Assembly (NCBI RefSeq): GCF_000429645.1
Contig: NZ_AUCG01000021.1
Span: 186,001-250,000, forward strand
DNA: 64,000 nucleotides
Reading direction: 5' to 3'
Source of the DNA: Niveispirillum irakense DSM 11586
GTDB taxonomy: Bacteria > Pseudomonadota > Alphaproteobacteria > Azospirillales > Azospirillaceae
How positions within the stretch are numbered: position 1 is the stretch's first letter; each line of letters begins with the position of its first letter. Shown one piece after another: positions 8,106-16,977 of the stretch. The notes beneath the pieces are model-generated. The model was not told the DNA's origin. It searched no databases and worked only from the letters and a program-made list of their open reading frames with translations. Position numbers and translations under genes: made by a program.

Positions 8106-9374
8106 ATGAGCGTTGCAAACACGGCACTCTTCACCCGTACCCATTTCCCCGCCTTCGCGCCGACCGACCCGGCCATCCTTGATGCCCGGATCCGGCAGGC
8201 CTATGCGGAGCGGGACAATCTGCATCGGTTGGACCGGCTGTTGAACGGGTCTGTTCCCGGCGCCGATGCCATTTTGATGCGGACCAACGATTATCTGGGG
8301 CTGGCGGCCCATCCCCGGATCATCGGGGCGGAGATATCCGCGCTGGAGGAAGGCGGGCATGGCGACAGCCTGTCCCGCATTTTCGCCCATCGCCGCGAAG
8401 ACCGGCACCGCGCGTTCGAGCGGCGTCTGGCCACCTTGATGAAGGCGGAAGATGCGGTGCTGTGCATGTCTGGATATTGCGCCAATGTCGGGCTGATCCA
8501 GACCATCGCGCAGCCCGATATGCCCATATATCTGGACATGCTGGCCCATGCTTCCCTGTGGGAGGGGGTGAAGAGTGCCGGCGCTGTCGCGCGGCCCTTC
8601 CGGCATAATGATCCCGGCCATCTTGAACGGCAGATCGCCGCCTATGGGCCGGGGGTGATTGCCATTGATGCGCTGTACAGCACATCGGGCCATATCGCGC
8701 CGCTGGCTGCTTTTTGTGATGTGGCGGAACGGACTGGCTGTGTGCTGGTGGTGGATGAAACCCATTCCTTCGGCGCCCATGGCACGGATGGGGCGGGGTT
8801 GGTGGAAGCGGCCGGCCTGACGGGGCGGGTGCATTTCCGCACCCTGGGCCTGTCCAAGGCCGTGGCCAGCCGGGGCGGGGCTATCGTCTGCTCGGCCCGC
8901 AACGCCGATTTTTTCCGGTATGAATCCATGCCCATGATTTTCTCCACCTCCGTGCTGGCGCATGAGGTGGCGGGCTTCGAGGCGGCACTGGATGTCATCC
9001 GGGATGAGCCGTGGCGGCGCGCACGGCTGCACGCCAACCATGCAAGGCTGCGCGATGGGCTGGATGATCTGGGGTACAATGTTGATATCTCCGACAGCCA
9101 GATCATCGCGCTGGAGGCCGGCACCGACGATGCCATCATCGCCTTCCGCGACGCGGTGGAGCGGGAGGGGATTTTCGGGTCCGTCTTCTGCGCCCCGGCC
9201 ACACCGCGCAACCGGGCCATCCTGCGCTTCACTGTTCATTGCAACTTGAGTGATGCGGATATCAGGGGTGTGTTGTCTGCGCTGGAGCGGGTGCGCGATG
9301 AGGTGGATGTCGCCGCCTGGGGCTCCACCCGGCGGCGGCGGGGACGGAACGGCCGTTCGGTGATGGCCGCCTGA
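8106..9374 (+). CDS. cqsA: alpha-hydroxyketone autoinducer synthase (CqsA/LqsA family)
   Basis: 422 residues, a PLP-dependent alpha-oxoamine synthase-fold enzyme. CqsA condenses an acyl-CoA with S-adenosylmethionine or an aminobutyrate-type substrate to give CAI-1 precursors; Legionella LqsA makes LAI-1. Features: NDYLGLAAHPRI near residue 61, the family's substrate-entry motif; GHGDSLSRIF; Asp217 in VVDETHSFGAHG, which contacts the PLP nitrogen; and PLP lysine Lys251 in TLGLSKAVASRGG. The combination DETHSFG plus LSKAxASRGG, together with ALYSTSGHIAPL, fits CqsA/LqsA better than KBL, BioF or ALAS. The adjacent divergent kinase and LqsR-like regulator strongly support the quorum-sensing role. 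Start ATG 8106 follows CAGGAGC with six bases of spacing. The acyl chain length of the product cannot be read from sequence. Confidence 0.88.
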   Translation: MSVANTALFTRTHFPAFAPTDPAILDARIRQAYAERDNLHRLDRLLNGSVPGADAILMRTNDYLGLAAHPRIIGAEISALEEGGHGDSLSRIFAHRREDRHRAFERRLATLMKAEDAVLCMSGYCANVGLIQTIAQPDMPIYLDMLAHASLWEGVKSAGAVARPFRHNDPGHLERQIAAYGPGVIAIDALYSTSGHIAPLAAFCDVAERTGCVLVVDETHSFGAHGTDGAGLVEAAGLTGRVHFRTLGLSKAVASRGGAIVCSARNADFFRYESMPMIFSTSVLAHEVAGFEAALDVIRDEPWRRARLHANHARLRDGLDDLGYNVDISDSQIIALEAGTDDAIIAFRDAVEREGIFGSVFCAPATPRNRAILRFTVHCNLSDADIRGVLSALERVRDEVDVAAWGSTRRRRGRNGRSVMAA

Positions 9375-9490
9375 TCCTGGGAATAAACAGTAACATGGTG
9401 CCCGGACATCCGCTCCGGGCACCAAATTCCCGCCCTTGTGTTATCAGCAGGTCTGTTCCGACATTCCACGTTGCTGGAGGTCCGATATCC

Positions 9491-11062
9491 ATGAAGCGCG
9501 CCATTCCGTTTCTTGCCGCCGCCTTGTTCCTGTGTGGGTTCGACCATGCACCGCCCTCCAGTCCCGCTGATCTGTATGGTGCGCTTTTCGTGGCGGTGCA
9601 GGAACAGCGCCTGTTCACCGACGGCAAGACTTTTGTGGATGCCGTGCCAAAGCGGCCAGCCGCCGCCATTATGGCCGATTATCATCGGGTGAAGCCGCAG
9701 GATACCCAGGCGCTGCGGGCGTTTGTGGAAACCAATTTCGCCCTGCCGGATGCTGTGGCGACCGAGGCTCCGCCCCCGCATGAACCCCGCGCCCTGCTGG
9801 CCCATATCGCGGCCCTGTGGCCGCAACTCACCCGATCGCCGTTGGACCCGCCGGCCGGCTCCTCCGCCCTGGGGCTGCCGGAACCCTATGTTGTGCCCGG
9901 CGGCCGGTTCCGGGAGATTTATTACTGGGACAGCTACTTCACCATGTTGGGTCTGATCGCCGACGGCCGCCAGGATCTGGTGGACAGCATGCTGACCGGT
10001 TTTGAAAGCCTGATCGAACGGTACGGCCATATCCCTAATGGGACGCGCACTTATTATCTCAGCCGGTCACAGCCGCCTTTCTTTGGCTTGATGCTGGATC
10101 TGGCGGGACCGGGGGACGCCGCCCGCGATGCCCGCCATCTGGCGGCGTTGAAGCGGGAATATGATTATTGGATGGACCGGTCCGGCTGCGCGGAAATCAT
10201 CATCGCTTGCCGCCGTACCCTGCGCATGCCCGATGGCAGCGTGCTGAACCGCTATTGGGATGACCGCGACAGCCCGCGCGATGAATCCTATGCCGAGGAT
10301 GTGGAGACGGCGGCGCAGAGCGACCGGCCCGCCGGCATCGTCTATCGCGACCTGCGGGCAGCAGCGGAAAGCGGCTGGGATTTCAGCGCCCGCTGGCTCG
10401 CCCATCCTGGCCATCTCCATACCATCCGCACCACCCGCATCGTGCCCGTGGACCTGAACAGCCTGATCTGGACCATGGAAAAGGCCATTGCCCGCCGGTG
10501 TCAGGCACTGGCGGACAGCGCCTGTGCCGCTGATTTCACCAGCAAGGCGGATGCCCGCGCCCAGGCTGTGCATCAATATCTGTGGGACGGGCGAGAGAAC
10601 CGCTTCCAGGATTGGGATATGGATAGCGGCCAGGGCACCGGTTTTCTGTCCGCTGCCGCGCTTTATCCCCTGTTTGTCGGGTTGGCGACGCCGGAACAGG
10701 CCGCCAGCATGGCCAAGGTGACGGCGGATCACCTGCTGGCGCCCGGCGGCCTGCGGACCAGTCTGCGCTTCACCCATCAGCAATGGGATGCGCCCAATGG
10801 CTGGCCGCCGCTGCAATGGGTCGCCATTGACGGGCTGGCCCGCTATGGCCATGAGGGATTGGCAAAGGACATTGCCGCCCGCTGGGTCGGCACCGTGGAC
10901 CGCGCCTATCGGGAGACGGGACGGCTGCTGGAAAAATATAATGTGGAAGAAAGGCTGCCCGGCGGCGGTGGAGAATATCCGCTTCAAGACGGGTTCGGCT
11001 GGACCAATGGTGTGACTCGCGCCCTGATCGCCCGCTATCCGGACCTGAATCCCGACCGGTGA
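9491..11062 (+). CDS. treA: periplasmic alpha,alpha-trehalase (GH37)
   Basis: 523 residues. Hydrolyses trehalose to two glucose, probably in the periplasm: residues 1-20 form a hydrophobic signal peptide, with a likely cleavage after an AxA-like DHA. The first GH37 signature appears as PGGRFREIYYWDSYF and the second as QQWDAPNGWPPLQW, with the terminal GGGGEYPLQDGFGWTNG block typical of the family; the acid/base and nucleophile regions (SGWDFSARW; EKYNVEE) are intact. The ATG at 9491 follows a GGAGG about ten bases upstream; the frame continues to 9395 but the extra residues are not trehalase-like. With treZ-treY 9 kb away, the cell can both make trehalose and recover it from outside. Confidence 0.93.
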   Translation: MKRAIPFLAAALFLCGFDHAPPSSPADLYGALFVAVQEQRLFTDGKTFVDAVPKRPAAAIMADYHRVKPQDTQALRAFVETNFALPDAVATEAPPPHEPRALLAHIAALWPQLTRSPLDPPAGSSALGLPEPYVVPGGRFREIYYWDSYFTMLGLIADGRQDLVDSMLTGFESLIERYGHIPNGTRTYYLSRSQPPFFGLMLDLAGPGDAARDARHLAALKREYDYWMDRSGCAEIIIACRRTLRMPDGSVLNRYWDDRDSPRDESYAEDVETAAQSDRPAGIVYRDLRAAAESGWDFSARWLAHPGHLHTIRTTRIVPVDLNSLIWTMEKAIARRCQALADSACAADFTSKADARAQAVHQYLWDGRENRFQDWDMDSGQGTGFLSAAALYPLFVGLATPEQAASMAKVTADHLLAPGGLRTSLRFTHQQWDAPNGWPPLQWVAIDGLARYGHEGLAKDIAARWVGTVDRAYRETGRLLEKYNVEERLPGGGGEYPLQDGFGWTNGVTRALIARYPDLNPDR

Positions 11063-11227
11063 AGTGTCGGACAGGCAACCATTTTCGGCGCCATGCGTTT
11101 TTTGCTGCGCTGCGGCAAAATACTGTAACTTGAAGCCCAGGGTGACCCGCGCCCACATTATCCGTCTGTTTTGCGGAGCAGCAGGCCGCCCGCTCCTGAA
11201 GGATCGCCGGCCTGCCGGAGATTATGT

Positions 11228-12427
11228 GTGACTGCCTCATCCCCTGCTGTTTCCCGTCCTGGCCTGGTGCTGCTGGCCCTGGCCATGGGCGGTTTCGCCA
11301 TTGGCACCACCGAATTCGCGGTGATGAGTCTGCTGCCCTATTTCGCGGCTGGCCTTGGCATTGACGAGCCGACAGCCGGCCATGTCATCAGTGCCTATGC
11401 GCTGGGTGTGGTGGTGGGGGCGCCGATTATCGCCGTTCTGGCCGCGCGGCTGTCGCGCCGCACGCTGCTGATCGGGTTGATGGCGATGTTTGCGCTGGCC
11501 AATGTGTTGAGCGCGATGGCGCCCTCCTATGGCTGGATGATGGTCTTCCGCTTCCTGAGCGGGCTGCCCCATGGTGCCTATTTCGGTGTGGCGGCGCTGG
11601 TGGCCGCATCGCTGGTCCCGCCGAACAAGCGGGCGCAGGCGGTGGCGCGGGTGATGCTGGGCCTGACAGTGGCCACCATCATCGGCGTGCCGGTGGCGAA
11701 CTGGATCGGCCAGACAGTGGGTTGGCGCTGGGGCTTTGCCATTGTCGGCGTACTGGCGCTGCTGACTGTCGCCATGGTTTGGCTGTTCGCCCCGTCCGAT
11801 AAGCCGATCCATGGTGCCAGCCCGATGCGGGAACTGGGCGCCCTGCGCCAGCGCCAGGTCTGGCTGACGCTGGGCATCGGGGCTATCGGCTTTGGTGGCA
11901 TGTTCGCTGTCTATACCTATCTCGTCTCCACATTGCTGGAGGTGACGCAGGCGCCGGAAACCATGGTGCCGGTGGTGCTGGCTGTGTTCGGCATCGGCAT
12001 GACGGTGGGCAATCTGGCCTGCGCCTGGGCGGCGGACCGTGCCGTGATGCCGGCGGCGGGCGGTATCCTGCTCTGGAGCGCGGCATCGCTCGCCCTGTTT
12101 CCCTTCGTCGCCCATAATATCTGGGCGGTAACGGCCTGCGTCTTCTTGATCGGCTGCGGCGGGGGCTTGGGCACGGCCCTTCAGACCCGCTTGATGGATG
12201 TGGCCAAGGATGCACAGACCCTGGCGGCAGCGCTGAACCACAGCGCCTTCAATACGGCCAACGCGCTTGGCCCCTGGTTGGGCGGCATGGCGATCGCCGC
12301 CGGCCATGGCTGGACGTCTACCGGCTGGGTCGGCTGCGCGCTGGCGCTGGGCGGTTTTGCCATATGGGTGCTGGCGGTGCTGGATGACCGCCAGCGCCGC
12401 CCCCTTCCAGCGGTCCAGGGCGCCTGA
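11228..12427 (+). CDS. MFS exporter of the AraJ/YdhP type
   Basis: 399 residues with twelve predicted membrane helices. It opens with LVLLALAMGGFAIGTTEFAVMSLLPYFA, the motif of the DHA1 subfamily of sugar or drug efflux permeases, and has the A-loop RRTLLIGLMAMF between helices 2 and 3. GTG 11228 is preferred because CGGAGATTAT precedes it; a TTG at 11171 would add a polar tail before helix 1. The substrate is unknown; close families export arabinose-like sugars, purine ribonucleosides or drugs. It ends three bases from the convergent pectate lyase gene. A second member of the same subfamily lies at 19545-20729. Confidence 0.8.
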   Translation: MTASSPAVSRPGLVLLALAMGGFAIGTTEFAVMSLLPYFAAGLGIDEPTAGHVISAYALGVVVGAPIIAVLAARLSRRTLLIGLMAMFALANVLSAMAPSYGWMMVFRFLSGLPHGAYFGVAALVAASLVPPNKRAQAVARVMLGLTVATIIGVPVANWIGQTVGWRWGFAIVGVLALLTVAMVWLFAPSDKPIHGASPMRELGALRQRQVWLTLGIGAIGFGGMFAVYTYLVSTLLEVTQAPETMVPVVLAVFGIGMTVGNLACAWAADRAVMPAAGGILLWSAASLALFPFVAHNIWAVTACVFLIGCGGGLGTALQTRLMDVAKDAQTLAAALNHSAFNTANALGPWLGGMAIAAGHGWTSTGWVGCALALGGFAIWVLAVLDDRQRRPLPAVQGA

Positions 12428-12430
12428 TCT

Positions 12431-13729
12431 TCAGGACCGTTTCTCCCACTTGGTAAAGGCGCTGAGGGCTTTTTGCGGGCTGGTCGTGTACCAGGCATAC
12501 CCGGTCCGCCGCTCTTGCGAGATACCCATGACATCATCATGGATGGTCTTGTCACGGTCGCCGAAGACCGGCTTGTTGCCGTCCAGGGAGTAGAAGCGCG
12601 ACCAGAGTGGCTTGGCCCCCTGTTCGGTCACCAATTGATAGCCTTGATCGCTTTTGACCCAGGCGCGGTCACGGATGACGCTGGTGTTCAACCATGCGAC
12701 ACCGCCGCGGATGGCCTGCTTCACGGCATCGGATGGGGCCTCGATCTCCATCAGGAACAGCAGGATACGCGCGCTTTCCGTGCTGGAAAGGGCGGCTGGT
12801 TCAAAATTCCGTGCAGATGTGGGGCGCAGGGTCAGGGCATCATGCTGCTGTCCCCATCCCAGGCGTTTGCCGTCCTGAACCACCTGGGTTTCGACGATGC
12901 AATGAATGGCGGCATTGGTGGCTTCCAGGGCGCGTGTGCGGATGGCAGGGGGCACGAAGCCGAACCCATCCCTGCCCGCCGCAATATCGCTCAGCAATTC
13001 CGCCACATGCACCAGCGCATCGTCATTATAGGTAATGGCGTCGTGATAGCCGCCTTCCAGCGGCCAGACCTGGGGCCAGCCGCCATTGGGAAATTGCGAG
13101 GCCAGCAGGTACTCAATACCTTTCAAGGCGGCGTCGCGATAAGGCGCAGCTTCTTCTGGCGCTAGCTGGCTGACAACTTGGGCCAGGAACCGGATTTCCG
13201 TGACCGTGGCGTCATTATCGATGGTTCCGACATAGTGCCAATCCCGGTCGCGGGCCGCGTCCAGATCATTGGAGCCGGATTTGACCTTGGCGACATTCTC
13301 CCCCGTATAATGCTGCCCAGGCAGCCGAAGGGCACCGTCACGGGGCTGGTTCTTGCCCCAGCCGCCGGCGGGGGTCTGGAAACTGACAATCACATCTGCG
13401 ACATGCCGTGCCGCTTTGCTGGTGTACCAGGCCGCCGGTTTATCAAGCGGCATGGTGTCGGCACCTTTCCCCTCTGCCGGGGGCGGTGGCAGGGGCTGGC
13501 CTGGGGCCAGCTCGGCGGCCAGACTGGCCTTATCCCTGGATAATTGGGCCTCTGAACGGGCCAAATATTCCTGCCATGCTGCGCGCTGCGTGTCGGGCAG
13601 GGAGGAGACCCGCGACGGTGTCAGCGCGCTGGCCGCCTCATTCATGCCAATCACGGCGGCAGAGGCGACGGTGGCGGGAATGAGCAGGTTGGAAGCGAAA
13701 AGCGGTATCAACAACGCAATACGTTTCAC
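12431..13729 (-). CDS. pelA: pectate lyase, family PL10
   Basis: 432 residues with a signal peptide ([18 protein letters not shown], cleavage near VASA), so secreted. It cleaves de-esterified polygalacturonate by beta-elimination. PL10 hallmarks: [13 protein letters not shown], an alpha/alpha toroid with repeated NGGWPQVWP and TYNDDALV segments, and the C-terminal [19 protein letters not shown] block, which contains the catalytic arginine in this family. The PL10 family was defined from PelA of Azospirillum irakense, so this gene is both a function call and a hint to the host genus. It probably forms a single-gene unit; about 200 bases upstream, before the next gene's terminator, are available for its promoter. 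Confidence 0.93.
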   Translation of the reverse strand: MKRIALLIPLFASNLLIPATVASAAVIGMNEAASALTPSRVSSLPDTQRAAWQEYLARSEAQLSRDKASLAAELAPGQPLPPPPAEGKGADTMPLDKPAAWYTSKAARHVADVIVSFQTPAGGWGKNQPRDGALRLPGQHYTGENVAKVKSGSNDLDAARDRDWHYVGTIDNDATVTEIRFLAQVVSQLAPEEAAPYRDAALKGIEYLLASQFPNGGWPQVWPLEGGYHDAITYNDDALVHVAELLSDIAAGRDGFGFVPPAIRTRALEATNAAIHCIVETQVVQDGKRLGWGQQHDALTLRPTSARNFEPAALSSTESARILLFLMEIEAPSDAVKQAIRGGVAWLNTSVIRDRAWVKSDQGYQLVTEQGAKPLWSRFYSLDGNKPVFGDRDKTIHDDVMGISQERRTGYAWYTTSPQKALSAFTKWEKRS

Positions 13730-13930
13730 GGACGGTTCCTCTTCCTGTTCAGTTTATCGTTCCCGTCTTTATCGGTCGTACTTGCCGGTGCCCCGATAGG
13801 CGGGTGTTTGCAACGGTTGCACCTTGCCGGGTGCCATCCCTATTCTTGGGTGAACGATATGACACCGGTTTCCATCCGTCAATATAAGCCGCTGTAACGA
13901 CTTGGGGCGTGGCTCTGGCTTTGTGAAACT

Positions 13931-13961
13931 AAAAAGGGGCGACAGATGATGTCGCCCCTTT
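13931..13961 (-). terminator. rho-independent terminator
   Basis: A 12-bp perfect stem (AAAGGGGCGACA at 13933-13944 with TGTCGCCCCTTT at 13950-13961) and a 5-base loop. Read on the minus strand it ends in TTTTT, so it terminates transcripts from the minus-strand kinase/small-protein operon at 14003-16740. Confidence 0.88.
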
Positions 13962-14002
13962 CAAGGAATATCCGGGACGGACGGTCCCGATATTACTCTT
14001 TG

Positions 14003-14518
14003 TTAGTTCGGCGGGTTGCCCCCACCCACAACCACCGACGGATCGAAATCGAACACGCGGCAGAACTGCGCATCGGTCAGGTCGGGGCGGGGGAAAAGAA
14101 CGGACAGATAGCCCATCATCTCCCACTCGCCATAGGGAGCGGTGATGGACAGCGGGGCCTTGGCGGTGAAGATGATGGCGGGGTTGCCATCGACTTCCGT
14201 GGCAGTCCCCTCGTTCCATTCCCGGATCACATAACCGGCGCTTTCCGTATCATAGGGCGACAGGAACGGCTGCCGTGCGCTGCCGGCCGGAACGCAAACC
14301 AGCGTCAGGTCCTTCAGCGACACCAGGCTTTCGCCATGGGTCAGGGCCACCACTTCGATATCCAGCGTGTCGCCCGGATCGAACGTGTAGGAACCGGCAA
14401 AAGCACCGGAAGTATTCATCGAGGAAACGCCATCCAGCAGAATAACGTTCTGCAGGCTGACGGTCATCTGACGGGCGTCGAAAGTAAGTTTAAGCTTGTA
14501 TTGCTTGGGCTCGGTCAT
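14003..14518 (-). CDS. uncharacterised protein encoded behind a Ser/Thr kinase
   Basis: 171 residues, no signal peptide or membrane segment, acidic and rich in alternating hydrophobic residues, suggesting a beta-sandwich. It begins MTEPKQYKLKLTFDARQ and ends VVGGGNPPN. I do not recognise the family with confidence; the size and the SYTFDPGDTLDIEVVAL segment faintly recall PixA/AidA inclusion-body-type proteins. It starts 35 bases after the kinase gene in the same direction and is followed by a strong terminator at 13931, so it is the last gene of that operon and could be a substrate or structural product of the signalling pair. Confidence 0.75.
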   Translation of the reverse strand: MTEPKQYKLKLTFDARQMTVSLQNVILLDGVSSMNTSGAFAGSYTFDPGDTLDIEVVALTHGESLVSLKDLTLVCVPAGSARQPFLSPYDTESAGYVIREWNEGTATEVDGNPAIIFTAKAPLSITAPYGEWEMMGYLSVLFPRPDLTDAQFCRVFDFDPSVVVGGGNPPN

Positions 14519-14553
14519 GAAGTTGGCTTTCCTGAAGGGTCGAAAAGATGCAC

Positions 14554-16740
14554 TTAAAGGGATGTCAACAATAGAGAATACCGCGGGTCCTGGCGTAACG
14601 ACGCCAGTTCAGGGTCGCGGGCGGCTTCCTGTGGGGCATAGCCGGCCTTCAATGCCTGACCCAGCAGATCCAAGGCCTGATCCCGTTGGCCCAGGATTTC
14701 GGATGTGACGACAGCGTCAAAAAGAATTTCAGGGGTCGGCTTGGCCAGGGCCGGGGCCAGGGCAGCCAGGGCTTCTGCACTTTCGCCCAGTTTGGCATGA
14801 TAAAGTGCCGCCTTGCTGTTGCGCCTCGGGTTATCCGGCTCATCCTTCAGCAAGGGGGCCAGCAGCCGCAGCGCCATCCGGTAAGCGGATTGCGATTCCT
14901 TTTCCTGCCCGGTGCTCCAGCGATAGGCGTCCGCCAGATTGCCCCAGGTCAGATAATTATTGCCATTATCTTCCTGCGTCAGCCGTTCAAACGCCTGGGC
15001 AGCGCGCGGATATTCCCCCAGGAAGTAAAGATAGGTGCCCAGATTATTATACAGCATCCAGTGGGGGCGGATGCGCAGGCCCTGCTGGATGGTCAGCACG
15101 GCATCGGCGGTCCGGCCCTGCATATGCTGGGCCGCGCTGAGATTAGCATAGCCCAGGGCGCTATCCGGCGCCAGTTCCACGCATTTGGCAAAAACCTGTT
15201 CAGCCTGCGAATATTCCGCCCGCTGGAAGTATATCCGGCCTAGCTGATAATAAAAAACGCGATACTGGGGATGCTTCTCAATCCCTCGCTGATAGATGGC
15301 GATGGCTTCATCCTGCCGGTCGTCACCCTGATAGAGAAGGCCCAGACCTTCCAATGCCAGCACATTGTCCTGTTCGAGGGTCAGCGCGGTCTGGAAATGC
15401 TGATAAGCCGCTTCCTTGTTGTTGGCATAGGTTTCCGCCCAGGCCACCGCGATACGCGTCAGGGCAAGCTGGTTGTCCAGGGATAATGCCAGCCGCGCTT
15501 CGGCATCCGCCTGGTTGAGGGTTTTCGGGTTTGCTTCTTCTTCCGTGTACCGGCGGAACAGGGCGAGGCTTAACCCGGCGGTGGCGGCGGCATTGCGCGG
15601 ATCACGGGTCAGAACGGACTGGAATGTGTTGATCGCGCCGTCGATCGCGCCCTTATCGTCCAGATGGTACAGATAATTCACCCCCTGGCCGATCTGCGCC
15701 TGCAGGCTGGGGGCGGCCTCAATCCGCCAGGGGATCATGTCCTGCCCCCAGGCCAGCATGAACAGGGCGACGGGCGCGGCGATCAGCAGGCCCACCGCCA
15801 GGGGGCGGGGCCAATATCGGGCTGGGGGATCATCGGCCGGCGCCATGGCTGCTGCCACGGCCAAGGGCGGCAGAGGGCGGGGCAGGGGCAGCACCAGTGC
15901 GCCCCCGGCCCCGCTGGCGATGCGGCCCAACGTTTCCCGAACCGTGTCCATGCTGGCTGGCCGGCCTGTGGGCGAGGTGGCCAGCATCGCATCCACCAGA
16001 TTGCACAGGGTGGCGGGTATTTCCGGGTTGAGCAGCGACAATCGTTCCGGACGGCTGTTCAGGATGCGCTGCATGGTGGCGCCTTCGCTGCCGGCATCGA
16101 AAGCGCGCCGGCCTGCCACCATCTCGTAGATCAATGCCCCGAAGGCGAACATATCCGTGCCGGCATCCGGCTTGCCGCCCATGAAAAGTTCAGGCGCCAT
16201 ATAGCTGATGGTGCCTTGCAACCCTTCCGTGGTTCCCCTGGCGCTGGCCAGGGTATCCTGGGCGTCCTCAACACAGGAAAGACGCGCTAGCCCGAAATCC
16301 ACCAAGAGTGGCCGGGCCTGTTGATCGATGATCACATTGCCGGGCTTGATATCGGCATGGATGACACCCTGCTGGTGAGCAGCGGCCAGCGCATCGGCCA
16401 GTTGCCAGGCCATTTCCAGGGCGTTTGCAAAGGGAATGGGGCCGTGACGCAGGCGGGCGGCCAGCGTTTCCCCGTCAATATGCTCCATTGCCAGGACGGT
16501 ACGATCACCATCCTGCTCCAGGTCGAAAATAGCGACGATATTAGGATGCCGCAGGCGAGCCAGCGCACGCGCTTCCCGCAAGTGGTTTTTCAGTAAATCT
16601 GCCGGCATGCCGGCAGAACGCAAAATCTTCAGCGCAACGGGGCGATTAAGAACACAATCGGTCGCTTCGACAACGGTCCCGTAGGAGCCGGAACCGATAG
16701 TACGTTCAATCCGATATTTGCCCAGCGTCTGCGTGAGCAT
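14554..16740 (-). CDS. membrane Ser/Thr protein kinase with C-terminal TPR repeats
   Basis: 728 residues. Residues 8-275 are a Hanks-type kinase: glycine loop GSGSYG, Lys38 in VALKIL, catalytic loop HADIKPGN (Asp130, Asn135), DFG at 148-150 and APE at 182-184. Alanine replaces the Arg of HRD, so this is a non-RD kinase that may not need activation-loop phosphorylation. A membrane helix at about 313-331 separates it from roughly 400 residues with at least eight TPR units (motifs such as ALEGLGLLYQGDD and LGRIYFQRAEYSQAEQVF), which should lie in the periplasm. Start ATG 16740 follows GGAGGGG; GTG 16758 is less likely. Divergent from an FHA-like sigma54 activator, a likely phosphorylation target. 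Confidence 0.88.
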   Translation of the reverse strand: MLTQTLGKYRIERTIGSGSYGTVVEATDCVLNRPVALKILRSAGMPADLLKNHLREARALARLRHPNIVAIFDLEQDGDRTVLAMEHIDGETLAARLRHGPIPFANALEMAWQLADALAAAHQQGVIHADIKPGNVIIDQQARPLLVDFGLARLSCVEDAQDTLASARGTTEGLQGTISYMAPELFMGGKPDAGTDMFAFGALIYEMVAGRRAFDAGSEGATMQRILNSRPERLSLLNPEIPATLCNLVDAMLATSPTGRPASMDTVRETLGRIASGAGGALVLPLPRPLPPLAVAAAMAPADDPPARYWPRPLAVGLLIAAPVALFMLAWGQDMIPWRIEAAPSLQAQIGQGVNYLYHLDDKGAIDGAINTFQSVLTRDPRNAAATAGLSLALFRRYTEEEANPKTLNQADAEARLALSLDNQLALTRIAVAWAETYANNKEAAYQHFQTALTLEQDNVLALEGLGLLYQGDDRQDEAIAIYQRGIEKHPQYRVFYYQLGRIYFQRAEYSQAEQVFAKCVELAPDSALGYANLSAAQHMQGRTADAVLTIQQGLRIRPHWMLYNNLGTYLYFLGEYPRAAQAFERLTQEDNGNNYLTWGNLADAYRWSTGQEKESQSAYRMALRLLAPLLKDEPDNPRRNSKAALYHAKLGESAEALAALAPALAKPTPEILFDAVVTSEILGQRDQALDLLGQALKAGYAPQEAARDPELASLRQDPRYSLLLTSL

Positions 16741-16977
16741 TTGCATCCCCTCCGTCACAGCGATCCCAATGTTTACGCATTAACCCGTCTGTATGGTCGC
16801 TGGAAGGATACTCTCCACACCGGAAATATAAGACAGAAGCTAGTCTAAATGGGTAGACCACGCAAGGTGGATGATCTAATGTTTCCGCATTGCAATGAAA
16901 ATTGTTCATGTCAAGAACATCAACACTTCAGGGAGCGAATTTTACATCATGATGGCAGCAGCGTGCGTGAGGGCTGA
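16741..16977. promoter_or_regulatory. divergent promoter region between Ser/Thr kinase and sigma54 activator genes
   Basis: This 237-base, comparatively AT-rich gap must hold the promoters of both flanking genes. It contains short inverted repeats, GTCTA/TAGAC around 16843-16860 and TGTTC/GAACA around 16907-16923, that could be operators. I found no convincing -24/-12 sigma54 site by eye. Confidence 0.4.

Noticed and set aside
7869-9425. Minus-strand open frame of 518 codons opposite the autoinducer synthase
   Set aside because: It overlaps both the start of the kinase gene and the complete synthase and has no recognisable domains; a shadow of the synthase frame.
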